Below are positions 53,750-63,878 of a stretch of 63,878 nt of DNA, piece by piece. A program made the position numbers and the translations under genes. Position 1 is the first letter of the stretch. Each line of letters starts with the position of its first letter. The stretch lies in the IMG/VR virus record IMGVR_UViG_3300021378_001715, positions 1 through 63,878 of that record; one strand, written 5' to 3'. Under the pieces are notes generated by a model that worked only from the letters and a program-made list of their open reading frames with translations, was not told where the DNA came from and did no database searches. This stretch comes from a virus.

Positions 53750-56700
53750 TATATTGATCCTATTGCTATTTCTATTAATCTTACTTCAAACTCTTTTGGA
53801 CAGTCTTCAATTGACTTACCAATAACAGCACCGCCTACCCACGACTCAGTTCTACATGCAACGCCCGGAATTGAACTAGTTACTAGTAAGTCGCCTTTGT
53901 TAATTGGTCCTACTACATAACATGGTACTCGTCCTTTAAGTGCAACAGCAACACCTTTTGCTTCTGAGTTCATTAAGTATGCAGGGTCAGTTGATACAAC
54001 ACCTGCTACTTTAGTTGTTGCTAAACCAGTTGAAGTAGTAACTTCCTGCTCGCCGCCGAACATTACAACAGTACCTGGTCTATAGTTTATATCACTTGAA
54101 TAAACTTCCGCCAAATCCGCATATTCTGCTGATGTCGCTGTACCTTGGAACTTAGTTGTCCTTAGTGTTGCTGAGCCAGGTACATAAGTTAATCCGCCAG
54201 TACCACTACTATGTTCGTCTACAGTTAATTCTTTTAATTGTGCAGCAGAAGTATTATCTGATGATCCGTCAACGAATACTAAATTCCACTCTGCTGTAGA
54301 AGTTTGATTATTTTCAATATAACTTGTATATGATTTATTATCAGTATCAGTCCACGGCACATTGACATACATTCTATCATTGCTGTCTAATTCAATTGCA
54401 TAATAATTAGAAGCACTTGGTGTAGCACCTATTTTAACAAGACCTGCTGTACTATCTGTTGCAATATTATATGTTGTATTATTATCTGTAAATAACGCAT
54501 TTGCTGGTACTGCTGTTTTAACATTATCAAATGCCCAGTCTGAGCTAATTGCTGTAGTTGTTGCTCCATTAGTTGGGGTACTAGATATTGCAAGTTGAGT
54601 ATTATCATTTGGAGATGTAAGTGTTACTACGTAAGGATCTGCGGTTGTTCCAGATCCTGTTGTATTGGTTCCTAATGCTCCTGTAGCCGTTACAAACTTA
54701 ATAAATTTACCTTGACCAATAGTTACATCATCATCGCCACTGTCTCTTAAGGTCCAAGTAGTAAGTTGGTTTGTATTAGTATCTGTAAATAACGCATTTA
54801 CTGGTACTGCTGTCTTAACATTATCAAATGCCCAATTACTTGATATTGCTGATGTAGTTGCTCCATCAACAGGAGTATCGTCTACATCAACTGTAGTATC
54901 AGTTGAGCTAATTATAAATCCGTTAGCATTGTCACCATCAACCTCTATAGTTATATTTGTACCTGCTTCAACTGTTACTAGGTCTGCAGTACCGCTACTA
55001 GGATTAAGTTTAATATCAACTGAGTCATTAGTTGTTAAGTTATCAACTAAACTTAAATCGTAAGTTGTATTGTTGTCAGTTGGGAAAGTGGCTTCTACTT
55101 TAAATGCTGATGCACTTGTTCTAGTTACACTTACGTCTCCTCCGCCACTAATTGTAATATCATCATTGGTGCCATCGCTGTCTGTTAAACGTATTATTGG
55201 ATTGCTGTCATTACCTGCACTTGCTTGTACTACACTTGTTGAATATGTAGTATTGTCGTTAGCACCAGCAGCTGGCATTGTAAGTGTTTTAACATTGACC
55301 GCTGTTATATGACCTCTAGCATTTGATGTAATGCTGTCTATCACATCAAACGTTCCTGCGAATGACAAACTACTACTACCTGTTGTATCGGATCTAGTAA
55401 TATCTGCGTGATCAATTGTAATTGTTTCTGCAGCAGCTTGATTAAGTGTAAATGCTCCGCCTGTCGAAAGGTCAGTGCCTGCTGTAATTGTAATTTCTTC
55501 ATTACTTGGGGCTGTAACAGTAGCACTTCCTACAGTTAGAACATGGCCAAACTCGTCAAAGGTAATTTCATTTACAAATTCTTCAGCGCCAAGATCTACA
55601 TTTGCTATACTAGATGTATCAGCATGTGATACAGTATATGCTGTTCCGTCATCGGCACTAGCGGTAGTAGCAGATATACCGTCACCTGCTGTAATTGTTG
55701 ATGCATACTGACCACTTGTGTCTGTACCGAGTGCAACACTATTGGCTGTAATAGTAGTTGCAAAACTTGCTGTTGCACTACCTAAGTTGGTCATTGTTGC
55801 TGTGCCTGTACCCGTTACGTCACCTGTTAGTGTTACTGTAACTACAGGGTCTACTACATTCTGCAAGTATGACCAGTCTAGATTTCCTTCAAGTGTTCCT
55901 GCTGTAAATTTCTCAGCGCCAACTGTCCATACATCATCGCCTTCATTCCAAATTAATGTTTTGTTAGCAGCATTACCTCTTTCAATTTCAATACCTGAAT
56001 TTTGTGTTGGTGCAACGTTACCTGCAAGATTACTATTAAGTAAAATAATATTATCAGCAAGGTTAATTGTTTCTGTATTAACAGTTGTTGTTGTACCATT
56101 AACAGTTAAGTCACCACCAATAGTTACATTACTACTTGTTTCAAGAGTTGCAATACTTAAGGCGTTTGTCCATTGAGGTGCTGTTCCGTCTGCTTTAACT
56201 TGTAGTACATTTCTAGCACTACCAATGGTTAATTTTGTTAGTGTCTCATTATAGTCTGCTGGTGCGCCTCCTAGTACTGAACCAGCATATAATAAATCAC
56301 CTTGTGCATAATTGATTAAATTAGTTCCGCCTCGTTGTATTGGAACTCCTCTTGATAAGTTAACTGGGTTTAAGTAATAAGCACCTGTTTGATTATCAAG
56401 TTTATCAGCATCAATAACACCACCGTTGCCTGATGCCTTAGTAGTTACTCGTCCATTAGCGTCAATTTCAAAGTGATCAAAGTGGTAACTGGCAACACCT
56501 AATGTTTCTGTTCCTACACTTGGTGCTGCTGGGTTAGTATAACTTGCTTTTTCAATCTTAATGTCTACATTGTTATAAAAATTATCCCCGTTAACATCTG
56601 CACTTGTTAAGGTTATTGGATCGCCTGCTGTAGTATTTGTAATAGACTGTACAGCCGTTGCCCAAGTTTGATCTCCTCTTAAGAATGATTTGTCGTTTGC

Positions 56701-59700
56701 ATTTCCACTGGCAAGTCTAGATGTATCTACTACACCACTAATAATATTTCCTGCATCAATAGTTGTTGTACTTAAACTACTCCAACTTGATTCTAAGTCG
56801 CCACTAGTATTAACATCGTCTACTATGATAACATTTTGTTCTGTTAGTGTTGCATTTACAGCGCCGCCTTGGCTAGTTATATTAACAGGCGATACTGTCA
56901 ATCCAGCAACACTGTCTAGTGCCGCACCTCTTGCTTCGTGTAGTGTAAAACTGTTTAGTGTTACAGATCCAACAAAGAAAAAGTCGCCGCTGTCGACCCC
57001 AGTAGGTGGAGATGATGATTCAAACTTGATCGCATCTCCAGTGGATAGCCCATGGATTGGTACGAAGAAAGTATTAGCATATTGATTAACATTGAACACT
57101 TTAAAGTTGTGTGTTCCGCTACTTGATGATGTTATGTCTACTTTCCCAGCGGCTGTTAAACCGTAATTTGCAAAAAGTTCAATTTCTGTAGTTGTAAGAA
57201 CTTTTGCATAGTATGTAGTATTGTTGAGAAGACCACCTAATGGTGTATTTGCATTACTATCATAATACAACGGATCTCCGTTTTGTAATCCGTGTGCTGA
57301 TTGGAAAACAATTTTGTCATTAATAACATCAACATCTCCGCCACTGCCTGTACTTGTGGCTACGAATGCTTTAATTGACTGTCCTTGCTGTGCTAGTGTA
57401 TCTGTTGGAGGATTGTCATCAACTATAAAGTCTAAATTTATATTACTTGCTGTAAATTGTAATCCTGTATCTGCATTTAGATCAACATATAATCTATTTT
57501 GTATATCAGTTACACCAATGCTTATTGGACTACCACCTGAACGACCACCTACATCTGCATCATTAATTGTAACGTTATCAGATTCAGTATAGAACGACCC
57601 GCCTACTGTAACATCAAAACTAGTAATTGTTCCAGTTGCTCCAACAATGATATTTGCTTTTGCACCAGAACCATTTCCGCCTTGTATGCTTACATTTTCA
57701 TATGTACCTGGTGTAGTATATCCACTGCCTCCTGGTAACGTTGCTACATCAACAGCATTAAGAACACCAACAACATGGCTAGTTACAGTTGCTACCGCTT
57801 TACTTGTTGCACCTTGAATTGGTGTGCTGTTAGAAATTATAGTTGTAAAACTTGGTGTGCCACCATCTTGTAATACTAGGAACTGACTTATTTTGTCTGT
57901 TTTTAAGAAGTAGTTATCATTAATTGAGTTTACTGGTGAAACAATAGTAGGTACACTACTTGCACCTAAATTTCCTGTTCCGCTACTACTAAGAGTGTCT
58001 GTTGTATTAAACGTTCCTGTAATTGTGTTTACTAATTTAAGAGTTGATGTTGTACCACTTTCTTTTACAATACCAGTTGCGCCTGATGTTGCCTGTGTAA
58101 TAGTGTCGCCTGCTGTAACAGTTACAGCACCTGTTAGGTTTAACACAATTTCAGGGTAAGTTTCTACAACAATATCACCTGCACTAATATTTGGAGCAGG
58201 TATATCCTGTGATACAGTTAATCGTCCGCCGTATTCGTCTACAGTGAAACTTTCAAATGCTCCTGTTGGAGGAATAAGATCTTGATTAATTAAACCTTGA
58301 CTGTTAAGTTGAACAACGGCACTTGGTACAGCATTAGTACTTACATTTCTGTCAATGAAGTTTCCTAGTCTATCGTTCATAAACGATTTGACTGCTAACT
58401 GTGTTACAAGTCTTGAATCTAATGCTCCATCAACATCATTGTCGCCAAGGTCTGGATCATTACTAATTGCTGTAACTCTTACACCGCCACTTAGGCTAAG
58501 TGCCAAACTGTCTAATTCACCAATACTAACTTGGTTTCTAAATATGATATTACCAGTTCTGTTAAATGCTACAATAAAGTCACCGATCTTAAAGTCACCA
58601 AGTTCATTAGTACCTGAAGTATATACTCTACCCGGCAAGTCGCTGTATTGTTCAAATGTGTCAACACCTACGCCACCATTCTCTGGTAACGCATTATAGT
58701 CAACACCACTACCGCTATATTCCCAAGTGTGTGCTGATGAGTTTGTAATACTTGGACGATGTAACCATGCTTGATTACCTTGTAGTAAACCAAAACTTTG
58801 TACTTGTCTGTTTTTAGTAGTCTTAACAGCAGCATTAATTGTAATTAAATCTGTTCTATTAACTACATTGCTAACTGTTACAGAACTAACACTAATTTCT
58901 CCTGCATTTATAACAGCACCTGTACTAAAGAAGTTAGTTACTGAAACACTACCTTCTTGTACTTTTTCAACTGAAACTGTTATTATATTGTTATCAAAGT
59001 TTACAACAGTTGCACTAATATTATCACTACCTGATGTTGCTGATATCAATGCTCCTTTAGTAACAGTATAAGAACCTGCTGGCAAATAAACATCTTGGTA
59101 GTTATTATGGCTTGATAAAACTTCGTCAATGAATATTTCTTCAAAGTCATGTAACAGTTGATGAGTTCCTGTGCTTGATCCACCATTAACACCCGTAACA
59201 GGTTTAGTTAGATCAGCATCATGGAATAATTGTAGCGAAGTTGTATTGACAACAGAAACATAGTAAGTTGCTTCGTTAAGTAATCCTACTATTTCTAAAT
59301 TACCATTTTTATTATATTGTACTAGATCACCTGTAGATAATCCATGACTGCCAGTTGTAGCAATACTATTACCCGATGCATTGCCTGCTGTAAACGATAC
59401 TGTTACCCCTCTTGCTGTATCATTATTAAATGTATTAGTAACGTCTTGGCTTGCTAGGTTCATTACTCGCATTACATATTGGTTTACAGTATCACGTTGA
59501 AGTCCTACAATGTTAACATTTTGTACATTGTCTACAACACCAACGTTACCAATAATACCTTTGTCAGTGTCAAATACCCTTGGCGAATAACCTGTTGACC
59601 TTAATGCAAAGTAACCAAAGTTTGTTGCTGAGTTTGTAATAGATAGATAACCACCGTTCTGTGTTAAACACCCTTGTTCTGCAAAAATAACAAAACAACT

Positions 59701-62700
59701 AACCAACTGTGCATATGCATCGTTCATTACACGCCATGCTACACCTCCAAAGGATAGAATAGTAAATGCATTAGCAACCATACTCTTACCTTGTTCAGGC
59801 TGTCCATCTTCTGGTGTTACAGGATTCTCTGCTTCAATAGCATTACCCGGTGTGTTAGGAGTAACAACAAGGTCTCCGTCTATTTCAACACCATTAGCAC
59901 CTAAGAAGCTGATTACTGAACAGTTTTGTAAATATGGTGAAGTAGTTATTAACACTCGTGTGTTAGGCAGGTTTGTGTATCCTGCTCTACTTGTAGCAGA
60001 ATCATTTGGATTATCAAATGCTACAGCAAATCTAAATGCTGCTATAGGTACAGTTCCTGATAGTGCATCTCTAAATGTCATGTTAAACATGTAAGAAGCG
60101 TTACGCACTCTAAACATGTCTTCGTTTTCATTTGCTGGTCTTAAAATTACAGTTCTAATACTGTCGCCTACAATTGAAACATTGTCTGGAATAATTACAG
60201 GGTTATCAAGTATGTACTCGCCTGTTGCAACCATTACTGTAGCTCTGTCTACAACATCTTTAGATACATTGTATACCATGCCTGATGCAATTTGCATAGC
60301 ACGTTTGATAGTTGCTACAGGTGCTGTTACACCGTCATTTGTATCATTACCTTTTTCAGCACTTACATAAACTCTTTTACCACCAAAGATATCACTGTCA
60401 CTAAATCCTAGTTGTCCTAGTCCGTCTGTACTTACTAGTTGTCCTTTAGTTCCGTCTTGTAAAGGTAATATATAATCGTTTAAAGTTAACTTGTCATTTA
60501 GGAACAGCTCACTCCAACGTTTTGTATTTGTACCTAGGTCATATAAATCGTCTGTATCAGGTATAAGATTGCCTTCAAAGTCTGCTGATACTATAATTGA
60601 ATCTGTATCTGCATCACCAATTGTAATGTTTCCACCAATAACTACATTACCAGTAATCTCAGCATTGCCGTCAACTGTTAGTTTGGTCCCGTTGAATGTT
60701 AAGTTTGCACTATCTTCTATCTCTCCGTTAGTGCCTGCTAGTAATACTCGCCCTGCAGTTAAGTCCTCAACTTTTAGTGTTGCAATTTCTGCTGATGTTC
60801 CTACATCAAGTGTAGCAACGTCTATGTCTCCAGGCGTTACGATATTACCTGTTGCAAAGTCCATAGTAACTTTGTTTAGTCCGTCACCAAATTTAAAATC
60901 ACCAGTTTCGTCAATTTGTAATCTTTGTGTTCCTGCTGTATAAAAATCTAAATCATCATTGTCATTACCTGGAGTTGTTTCGCCTTGTACATAAGTGTCA
61001 CCGTCGACATCACTTACTCCACCTAATGAGCCCCATTGATTGGATGATAAGTAACCTTCAAATCTTTGTGTGTCAGTATTGTATTTTATATCACCAACAT
61101 TTCCGCCTACTACTGTTCCCGCTGACGGAACACTTAATCTTGTTGTAGCATCAAGAGTTGCTACTGTTAGCACACTGATATTATCAATGTTATTGCTGTC
61201 CATGTCTAAGTTGCCAGCCATAGCATTAGAACCATTTAGATCTAAGAAGCCCGGTCCTATAATTCCTGGTACACTTGCACCTGCATGGTTAAGCCCTAGT
61301 CTACGATTTACATAATTTCTTACAGCACTTTCTACTGGCACAGTGTCAGTTGCATTATCAGTCATGCCGTCGTCTGTACTGAATTCACTTACGGCAACAC
61401 CACGTTTAAATCCAATACCGTCTAAGTTTGAAAGAGCAATACTTGCGGCAAAAGTAACTGTACCTGTTCCCTGGTCAACTTTAAAATAGTCACCAACTCT
61501 AAAGTTACCGTCTTGGTCAGTTGTTACAAAGAACACACGCCCTTTACCTTCTTCTACTACTTCCCTTGCTTGGTTAGCAGCAATCTCTGGCTTACCATAA
61601 ATTTCTCTTGGGTAACTTGATGTTTGATAACTTCCTGTACCAATGTCAAGTAAATCATGTCCTGTAACTCTAAGTGTACTAATACCTACTGTAATGTCTG
61701 CTTGTCCGCCAGCTGGTAATCCTGCTCGTAGTGTAGGTTTATCTGGATAGCCGCCGAGTGATTTAGTAAGAGCTGGAGTAATATCTATTTCAGCATATGT
61801 TTGTCCTGTTGTGGCTTTATCTCTGTATGCTGTTACTTGGTGTATAGTATCATTAAATCCAAAGATGTATTTAGGTCCAGTTGTAATACCAAGATTAACT
61901 CTTGTTGTTTCGTTTGGATCTAAATCAGTATCAAGTCTGATAGTTGTATCGCCTACTTGTCCTGTTCCAGATGTACTACCTGCTGTATCGTCGACTACTA
62001 ATTTAATATAATCATACGATTCACGCAATGTAATCCTTGCTACGTTATCAGGCAAGCCGGCAACATCATATGCTAGTACACGATATACTTTATCTGGATC
62101 ATCGTCATACTGTAATGCTGTACTTGGTCTAGTAGGGTTAATATCTAATATGTCATCATACTTAATTACTTGGTTGTTACGTAAAACTACAGGAGTTCCG
62201 TCTGGTATAGTAACTTGAACACCAGGGTTACTTGCTTCTCCTGCTGAAATATTAAGTTGATATAATTGAGGTGAAGTTGATTCAACAGCACTAACACTAA
62301 TAACTTCATATCTAGTAAGATAAGTTGGATCGCCTAATACGTTATTTGCTCCACCATGATCAACATCAACTTCACTAATGTTATACGGTGCATATGAAAG
62401 ATTGTCAACATATATAACTGTGCCGCCTTGTATATTTGTGTAGGTAGCATCAGTCATTGCTGTACCAGTTTGAATCATATCATCAGCTAGTACTACATCG
62501 TCACTAACTTCTAGAGGATCACTACCTCTTGCTAATAATGCATAGTCACCGTATGCTGTTGAGCCGTTAAGTGATCTAATATCCGAACCGTTTTCTGCAA
62601 GGTAACTTACGTGACAGTAATAACAGAATACACTAACAGCTTCTGCACGTGAACCGTTTGTAGTATACAGTCCATAACCCAAATCGTTAACCTGTGTAAA

Positions 62701-63878
62701 GTCATTTGACAGCATGGATATATTACCTGCTGTTAATACTTCTATGTTATACGGAAGTGCTGGTAAAGTTTGCCCTGGGTTAATAACTACATAGTGTGCG
62801 TCAGTCCATGGAGTATCTGCTGACAACACGCAACGCCATTGATCTGCAGCAACTCCAACTTTGTCTACTTTGTTAATTTGCCATCTAACACCATCAATAA
62901 AGAAACTTGTCGGAGTTTGTGGTTCTCTGTAAATGTTATCAATAACAATTTCAGTTGTACTGTTTGCTTGTACAATTCTAGCATCTTGGTTACCACAGAA
63001 CCCGTCAACAAACATACCACCTGCAAAACTTACTTTAGGTGCTAGTGATTTACTAAAACTTGAACAAGTTTGTGTATAAGGTGATTTAGTAAGTATCTGA
63101 CCTTCTGGGTCAAGCACTTCCATAAATCCGCCATGTCCTTGAACAGATAGGTTTCTAATAATAGTAGCATCATTCATTAAAAATACATCAAGTGTATCGT
63201 TTTCTTTAGGAGCATTAAATCCTGTACCACGTATAATATTTGCAATGCCGCCTATAAAACTATTTGATATTACTTGTGCATCTGTTGTTAGTAAAGGTGC
63301 TATCTGTGTTGCAAGATAATCAAGCGCCGCAGCAGTTTCTGTTACTTGGTCTGCTGGTAGTTGACCTTGATACATTAATGCATTGTTTAGTGTTTCTAAT
63401 CTGCCACCATCTCGTAAGTCTATTGAAAGAGCATCAACAATATAGCCAACATCACGTTTACACTTATCTACATCATATGTTAAACTAGGATATGTACTTG
63501 TTATAAAAGTAATTACAGCATCTTGAAGTGTTACCTTACTAGCAAACAATGTATTATAGTCGTCAGTGTATGCACCTGGATTGGCAACAAAACTATATAT
63601 TAAGTTAGCACGGTCAGTTAAGTAGTGAGCACCAAACGGACGTTCGCCGACAACATTTGGGTCAAGTTCAAGTTTATCAGCATTACGTTTAAATCTTATC
63701 TCTGAATACGGACTTGCACTTGGTCCAGGTCTTGGTCGAATAATACTTCTTCTAAACTCATCACCTTTAATAGAAACATTGTTTGGAACTTTGATTGGAA
63801 AGTGTTCGTAGTAAATACCTGTTTCAAGTCTAATAGTTATTTCAGGAGATTCAGTTGCTCCTGAATTATAAGTTTGAT
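53749..63878 (-). CDS. Giant virion structural (fibre-like) protein, main part, cut by the right edge
   Basis: The frame is open from the right edge to 53749 (3,375 residues plus stop). The first ATG-like start inside (TTG at 63549) is not the real start, since clear protein sequence (ESPEITIRLETGIYYEHFPI, FRRSIIRPRPGP) continues to the edge. Two modules carry the pattern NVSI(K/V)GD...IRP, one at the edge and one near 60.4 kb (VYVSAEKGNDTNDG). Fibre-type repeats fill the middle. The last 120 residues (ADLAEVYSSDINYRPGTVVM...) match the autoproteolytic peptidase-G2-like ends of marine phage fibres. Joined to 1-1390 it gives 3,839 residues. Likely a large baseplate or fibre protein. Confidence 0.88.
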   Translation of the reverse strand, partial: QTYNSGATESPEITIRLETGIYYEHFPIKVPNNVSIKGDEFRRSIIRPRPGPSASPYSEIRFKRNADKLELDPNVVGERPFGAHYLTDRANLIYSFVANPGAYTDDYNTLFASKVTLQDAVITFITSTYPSLTYDVDKCKRDVGYIVDALSIDLRDGGRLETLNNALMYQGQLPADQVTETAAALDYLATQIAPLLTTDAQVISNSFIGGIANIIRGTGFNAPKENDTLDVFLMNDATIIRNLSVQGHGGFMEVLDPEGQILTKSPYTQTCSSFSKSLAPKVSFAGGMFVDGFCGNQDARIVQANSTTEIVIDNIYREPQTPTSFFIDGVRWQINKVDKVGVAADQWRCVLSADTPWTDAHYVVINPGQTLPALPYNIEVLTAGNISMLSNDFTQVNDLGYGLYTTNGSRAEAVSVFCYYCHVSYLAENGSDIRSLNGSTAYGDYALLARGSDPLEVSDDVVLADDMIQTGTAMTDATYTNIQGGTVIYVDNLSYAPYNISEVDVDHGGANNVLGDPTYLTRYEVISVSAVESTSPQLYQLNISAGEASNPGVQVTIPDGTPVVLRNNQVIKYDDILDINPTRPSTALQYDDDPDKVYRVLAYDVAGLPDNVARITLRESYDYIKLVVDDTAGSTSGTGQVGDTTIRLDTDLDPNETTRVNLGITTGPKYIFGFNDTIHQVTAYRDKATTGQTYAEIDITPALTKSLGGYPDKPTLRAGLPAGGQADITVGISTLRVTGHDLLDIGTGSYQTSSYPREIYGKPEIAANQAREVVEEGKGRVFFVTTDQDGNFRVGDYFKVDQGTGTVTFAASIALSNLDGIGFKRGVAVSEFSTDDGMTDNATDTVPVESAVRNYVNRRLGLNHAGASVPGIIGPGFLDLNGSNAMAGNLDMDSNNIDNISVLTVATLDATTRLSVPSAGTVVGGNVGDIKYNTDTQRFEGYLSSNQWGSLGGVSDVDGDTYVQGETTPGNDNDDLDFYTAGTQRLQIDETGDFKFGDGLNKVTMDFATGNIVTPGDIDVATLDVGTSAEIATLKVEDLTAGRVLLAGTNGEIEDSANLTFNGTKLTVDGNAEITGNVVIGGNITIGDADTDSIIVSADFEGNLIPDTDDLYDLGTNTKRWSELFLNDKLTLNDYILPLQDGTKGQLVSTDGLGQLGFSDSDIFGGKRVYVSAEKGNDTNDGVTAPVATIKRAMQIASGMVYNVSKDVVDRATVMVATGEYILDNPVIIPDNVSIVGDSIRTVILRPANENEDMFRVRNASYMFNMTFRDALSGTVPIAAFRFAVAFDNPNDSATSRAGYTNLPNTRVLITTSPYLQNCSVISFLGANGVEIDGDLVVTPNTPGNAIEAENPVTPEDGQPEQGKSMVANAFTILSFGGVAWRVMNDAYAQLVSCFVIFAEQGCLTQNGGYLSITNSATNFGYFALRSTGYSPRVFDTDKGIIGNVGVVDNVQNVNIVGLQRDTVNQYVMRVMNLASQDVTNTFNNDTARGVTVSFTAGNASGNSIATTGSHGLSTGDLVQYNKNGNLEIVGLLNEATYYVSVVNTTSLQLFHDADLTKPVTGVNGGSSTGTHQLLHDFEEIFIDEVLSSHNNYQDVYLPAGSYTVTKGALISATSGSDNISATVVNFDNNIITVSVEKVQEGSVSVTNFFSTGAVINAGEISVSSVTVSNVVNRTDLITINAAVKTTKNRQVQSFGLLQGNQAWLHRPSITNSSAHTWEYSGSGVDYNALPENGGVGVDTFEQYSDLPGRVYTSGTNELGDFKIGDFIVAFNRTGNIIFRNQVSIGELDSLALSLSGGVRVTAISNDPDLGDNDVDGALDSRLVTQLAVKSFMNDRLGNFIDRNVSTNAVPSAVVQLNSQGLINQDLIPPTGAFESFTVDEYGGRLTVSQDIPAPNISAGDIVVETYPEIVLNLTGAVTVTAGDTITQATSGATGIVKESGTTSTLKLVNTITGTFNTTDTLSSSGTGNLGASSVPTIVSPVNSINDNYFLKTDKISQFLVLQDGGTPSFTTIISNSTPIQGATSKAVATVTSHVVGVLNAVDVATLPGGSGYTTPGTYENVSIQGGNGSGAKANIIVGATGTITSFDVTVGGSFYTESDNVTINDADVGGRSGGSPISIGVTDIQNRLYVDLNADTGLQFTASNINLDFIVDDNPPTDTLAQQGQSIKAFVATSTGSGGDVDVINDKIVFQSAHGLQNGDPLYYDSNANTPLGGLLNNTTYYAKVLTTTEIELFANYGLTAAGKVDITSSSSGTHNFKVFNVNQYANTFFVPIHGLSTGDAIKFESSSPPTGVDSGDFFFVGSVTLNSFTLHEARGAALDSVAGLTVSPVNITSQGGAVNATLTEQNVIIVDDVNTSGDLESSWSSLSTTTIDAGNIISGVVDTSRLASGNANDKSFLRGDQTWATAVQSITNTTAGDPITLTSADVNGDNFYNNVDIKIEKASYTNPAAPSVGTETLGVASYHFDHFEIDANGRVTTKASGNGGVIDADKLDNQTGAYYLNPVNLSRGVPIQRGGTNLINYAQGDLLYAGSVLGGAPADYNETLTKLTIGSARNVLQVKADGTAPQWTNALSIATLETSSNVTIGGDLTVNGTTTTVNTETINLADNIILLNSNLAGNVAPTQNSGIEIERGNAANKTLIWNEGDDVWTVGAEKFTAGTLEGNLDWSYLQNVVDPVVTVTLTGDVTGTGTATMTNLGSATASFATTITANSVALGTDTSGQYASTITAGDGISATTASADDGTAYTVSHADTSSIANVDLGAEEFVNEITFDEFGHVLTVGSATVTAPSNEEITITAGTDLSTGGAFTLNQAAAETITIDHADITRSDTTGSSSLSFAGTFDVIDSITSNARGHITAVNVKTLTMPAAGANDNTTYSTSVVQASAGNDSNPIIRLTDSDGTNDDITISGGGDVSVTRTSASAFKVEATFPTDNNTTYDLSLVDNLTTNDSVDIKLNPSSGTADLVTVEAGTNITIEVDGDNANGFIISSTDTTVDVDDTPVDGATTSAISSNWAFDNVKTAVPVNALFTDTNTNQLTTWTLRDSGDDDVTIGQGKFIKFVTATGALGTNTTGSGTTADPYVVTLTSPNDNTQLAISSTPTNGATTTAISSDWAFDNVKTAVPANALFTDNNTTYNIATDSTAGLVKIGATPSASNYYAIELDSNDRMYVNVPWTDTDNKSYTSYIENNQTSTAEWNLVFVDGSSDNTSAAQLKELTVDEHSSGTGGLTYVPGSATLRTTKFQGTATSAEYADLAEVYSSDINYRPGTVVMFGGEQEVTTSTGLATTKVAGVVSTDPAYLMNSEAKGVAVALKGRVPCYVVGPINKGDLLVTSSIPGVACRTESWVGGAVIGKSIEDCPKEFEVRLIEIAIGSI
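54484..54567 (-). repeat. Direct repeat copy 1 in fibre gene
   Basis: An 84-nt copy encoding a segment of the type ISSDWAFDNVKTAVPANALF. It closely resembles the copy 297 nt away at 54781-54864. Confidence 0.75.
54781..54864 (-). repeat. Direct repeat copy 2 in fibre gene
   Basis: The second 84-nt copy, encoding ISSNWAFDNVKTAVPVNALF. Offset from copy 1 is 297 nt, exactly 99 codons, so it is an in-frame tandem domain. Confidence 0.75.

Noticed and set aside
63547-63549. TTG as start codon of the giant structural gene
   Set aside because: Clear family sequence continues in the same frame to the right edge, so this is an internal Leu.
1-63878. Insertion sequence, integrase or attachment site
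   Set aside because: No transposase or integrase motif was seen, and no flanking repeat of that kind was noticed by eye.

Overview
The window reads as part of a tailed-phage genome of the T4-like marine myovirus type, close in style to pelagimyophages and cyanomyophages. Supporting signs are tightly packed small genes with ATGA or TAATG junctions, nearly all on the minus strand; TATAAATA/GATAAATA boxes of the T4 late-promoter type; a PAAR spike tip next to a giant fibre-like structural protein; and many small proteins of the kind conserved in marine T4-like phages. A permuted, alphaproteobacterial-type tmRNA, bS21, GroES, ClpP, ClpS and a heme oxygenase/bilin reductase pair point to an alphaproteobacterial host (inference; a SAR11-like host is possible but not shown). 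No capsid, portal, terminase, sheath, DNA polymerase, helicase, sigma factor or integrase gene was seen, so a complete phage genome is not present.

The two ends fit together. The gene cut at the left edge (start at 1390, minus strand) continues in frame into the gene cut at the right edge (minus strand, ending at 53749). Joined, they form one 11,520-nt, 3,839-residue structural gene. The sequence is therefore probably a circular contig opened inside that gene, or an assembly circle made through a repeat.

Layout. 1-4.4 kb: structural gene, IscA-like Fe-S protein, small genes and UV endonuclease. 4.5-7.2 kb: sugar genes (eukaryotic-type phosphomannomutase, glycosyltransferase, GNG-motif protein) and a QueD homologue. 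7.5-12.4 kb: fibre-like protein, unknown proteins, DNA ligase. 12.5-17.1 kb: eight tRNAs interleaved with a cold-shock protein, a TonB-dependent receptor, a DUF6580 membrane protein, a very small peptide gene, a candidate structured RNA and GroES. 17.1-27.4 kb: ClpP, many small conserved proteins, a TilS-like ATPase, ParB-like, methyltransferase, SprT-like, IF-1 and AbrB-like genes, and tRNA-Arg. 27.4-30 kb: 2OG oxygenase, peroxiredoxin and a plus-strand membrane cassette that may act in lysis. 30-37.5 kb: CHASE2 adenylate cyclase, two curlin-repeat proteins, a FecR-domain protein, CsgG and CsgF. 37.7-45.6 kb: structural or nuclease-like protein, bilin reductase, heme oxygenase, ClpS, Hsp20, outer-membrane protein, permease, GMP reductase, 2OG oxygenase, bS21. 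45.6-53.4 kb: coiled-coil membrane protein, three lipoproteins, SleB hydrolase, SNase, small porin, permuted tmRNA, SHMT. 53.4 kb to the end: PAAR protein and the giant structural gene.

Three themes recur. One is control of translation and protein quality (nine tRNAs, tmRNA, IF-1, bS21, ClpP, ClpS, GroES, Hsp20). A second is remodelling of the host envelope (curli-type secretion, FecR, cyclase, TonB receptor, lipoproteins, porins). The third is cofactor and nucleotide metabolism (heme to bilin, SHMT, GMP reductase, QueD, PMM). The tmRNA and the curli operon each sit behind a phage-type late promoter, which suggests they are expressed as part of the lytic programme.
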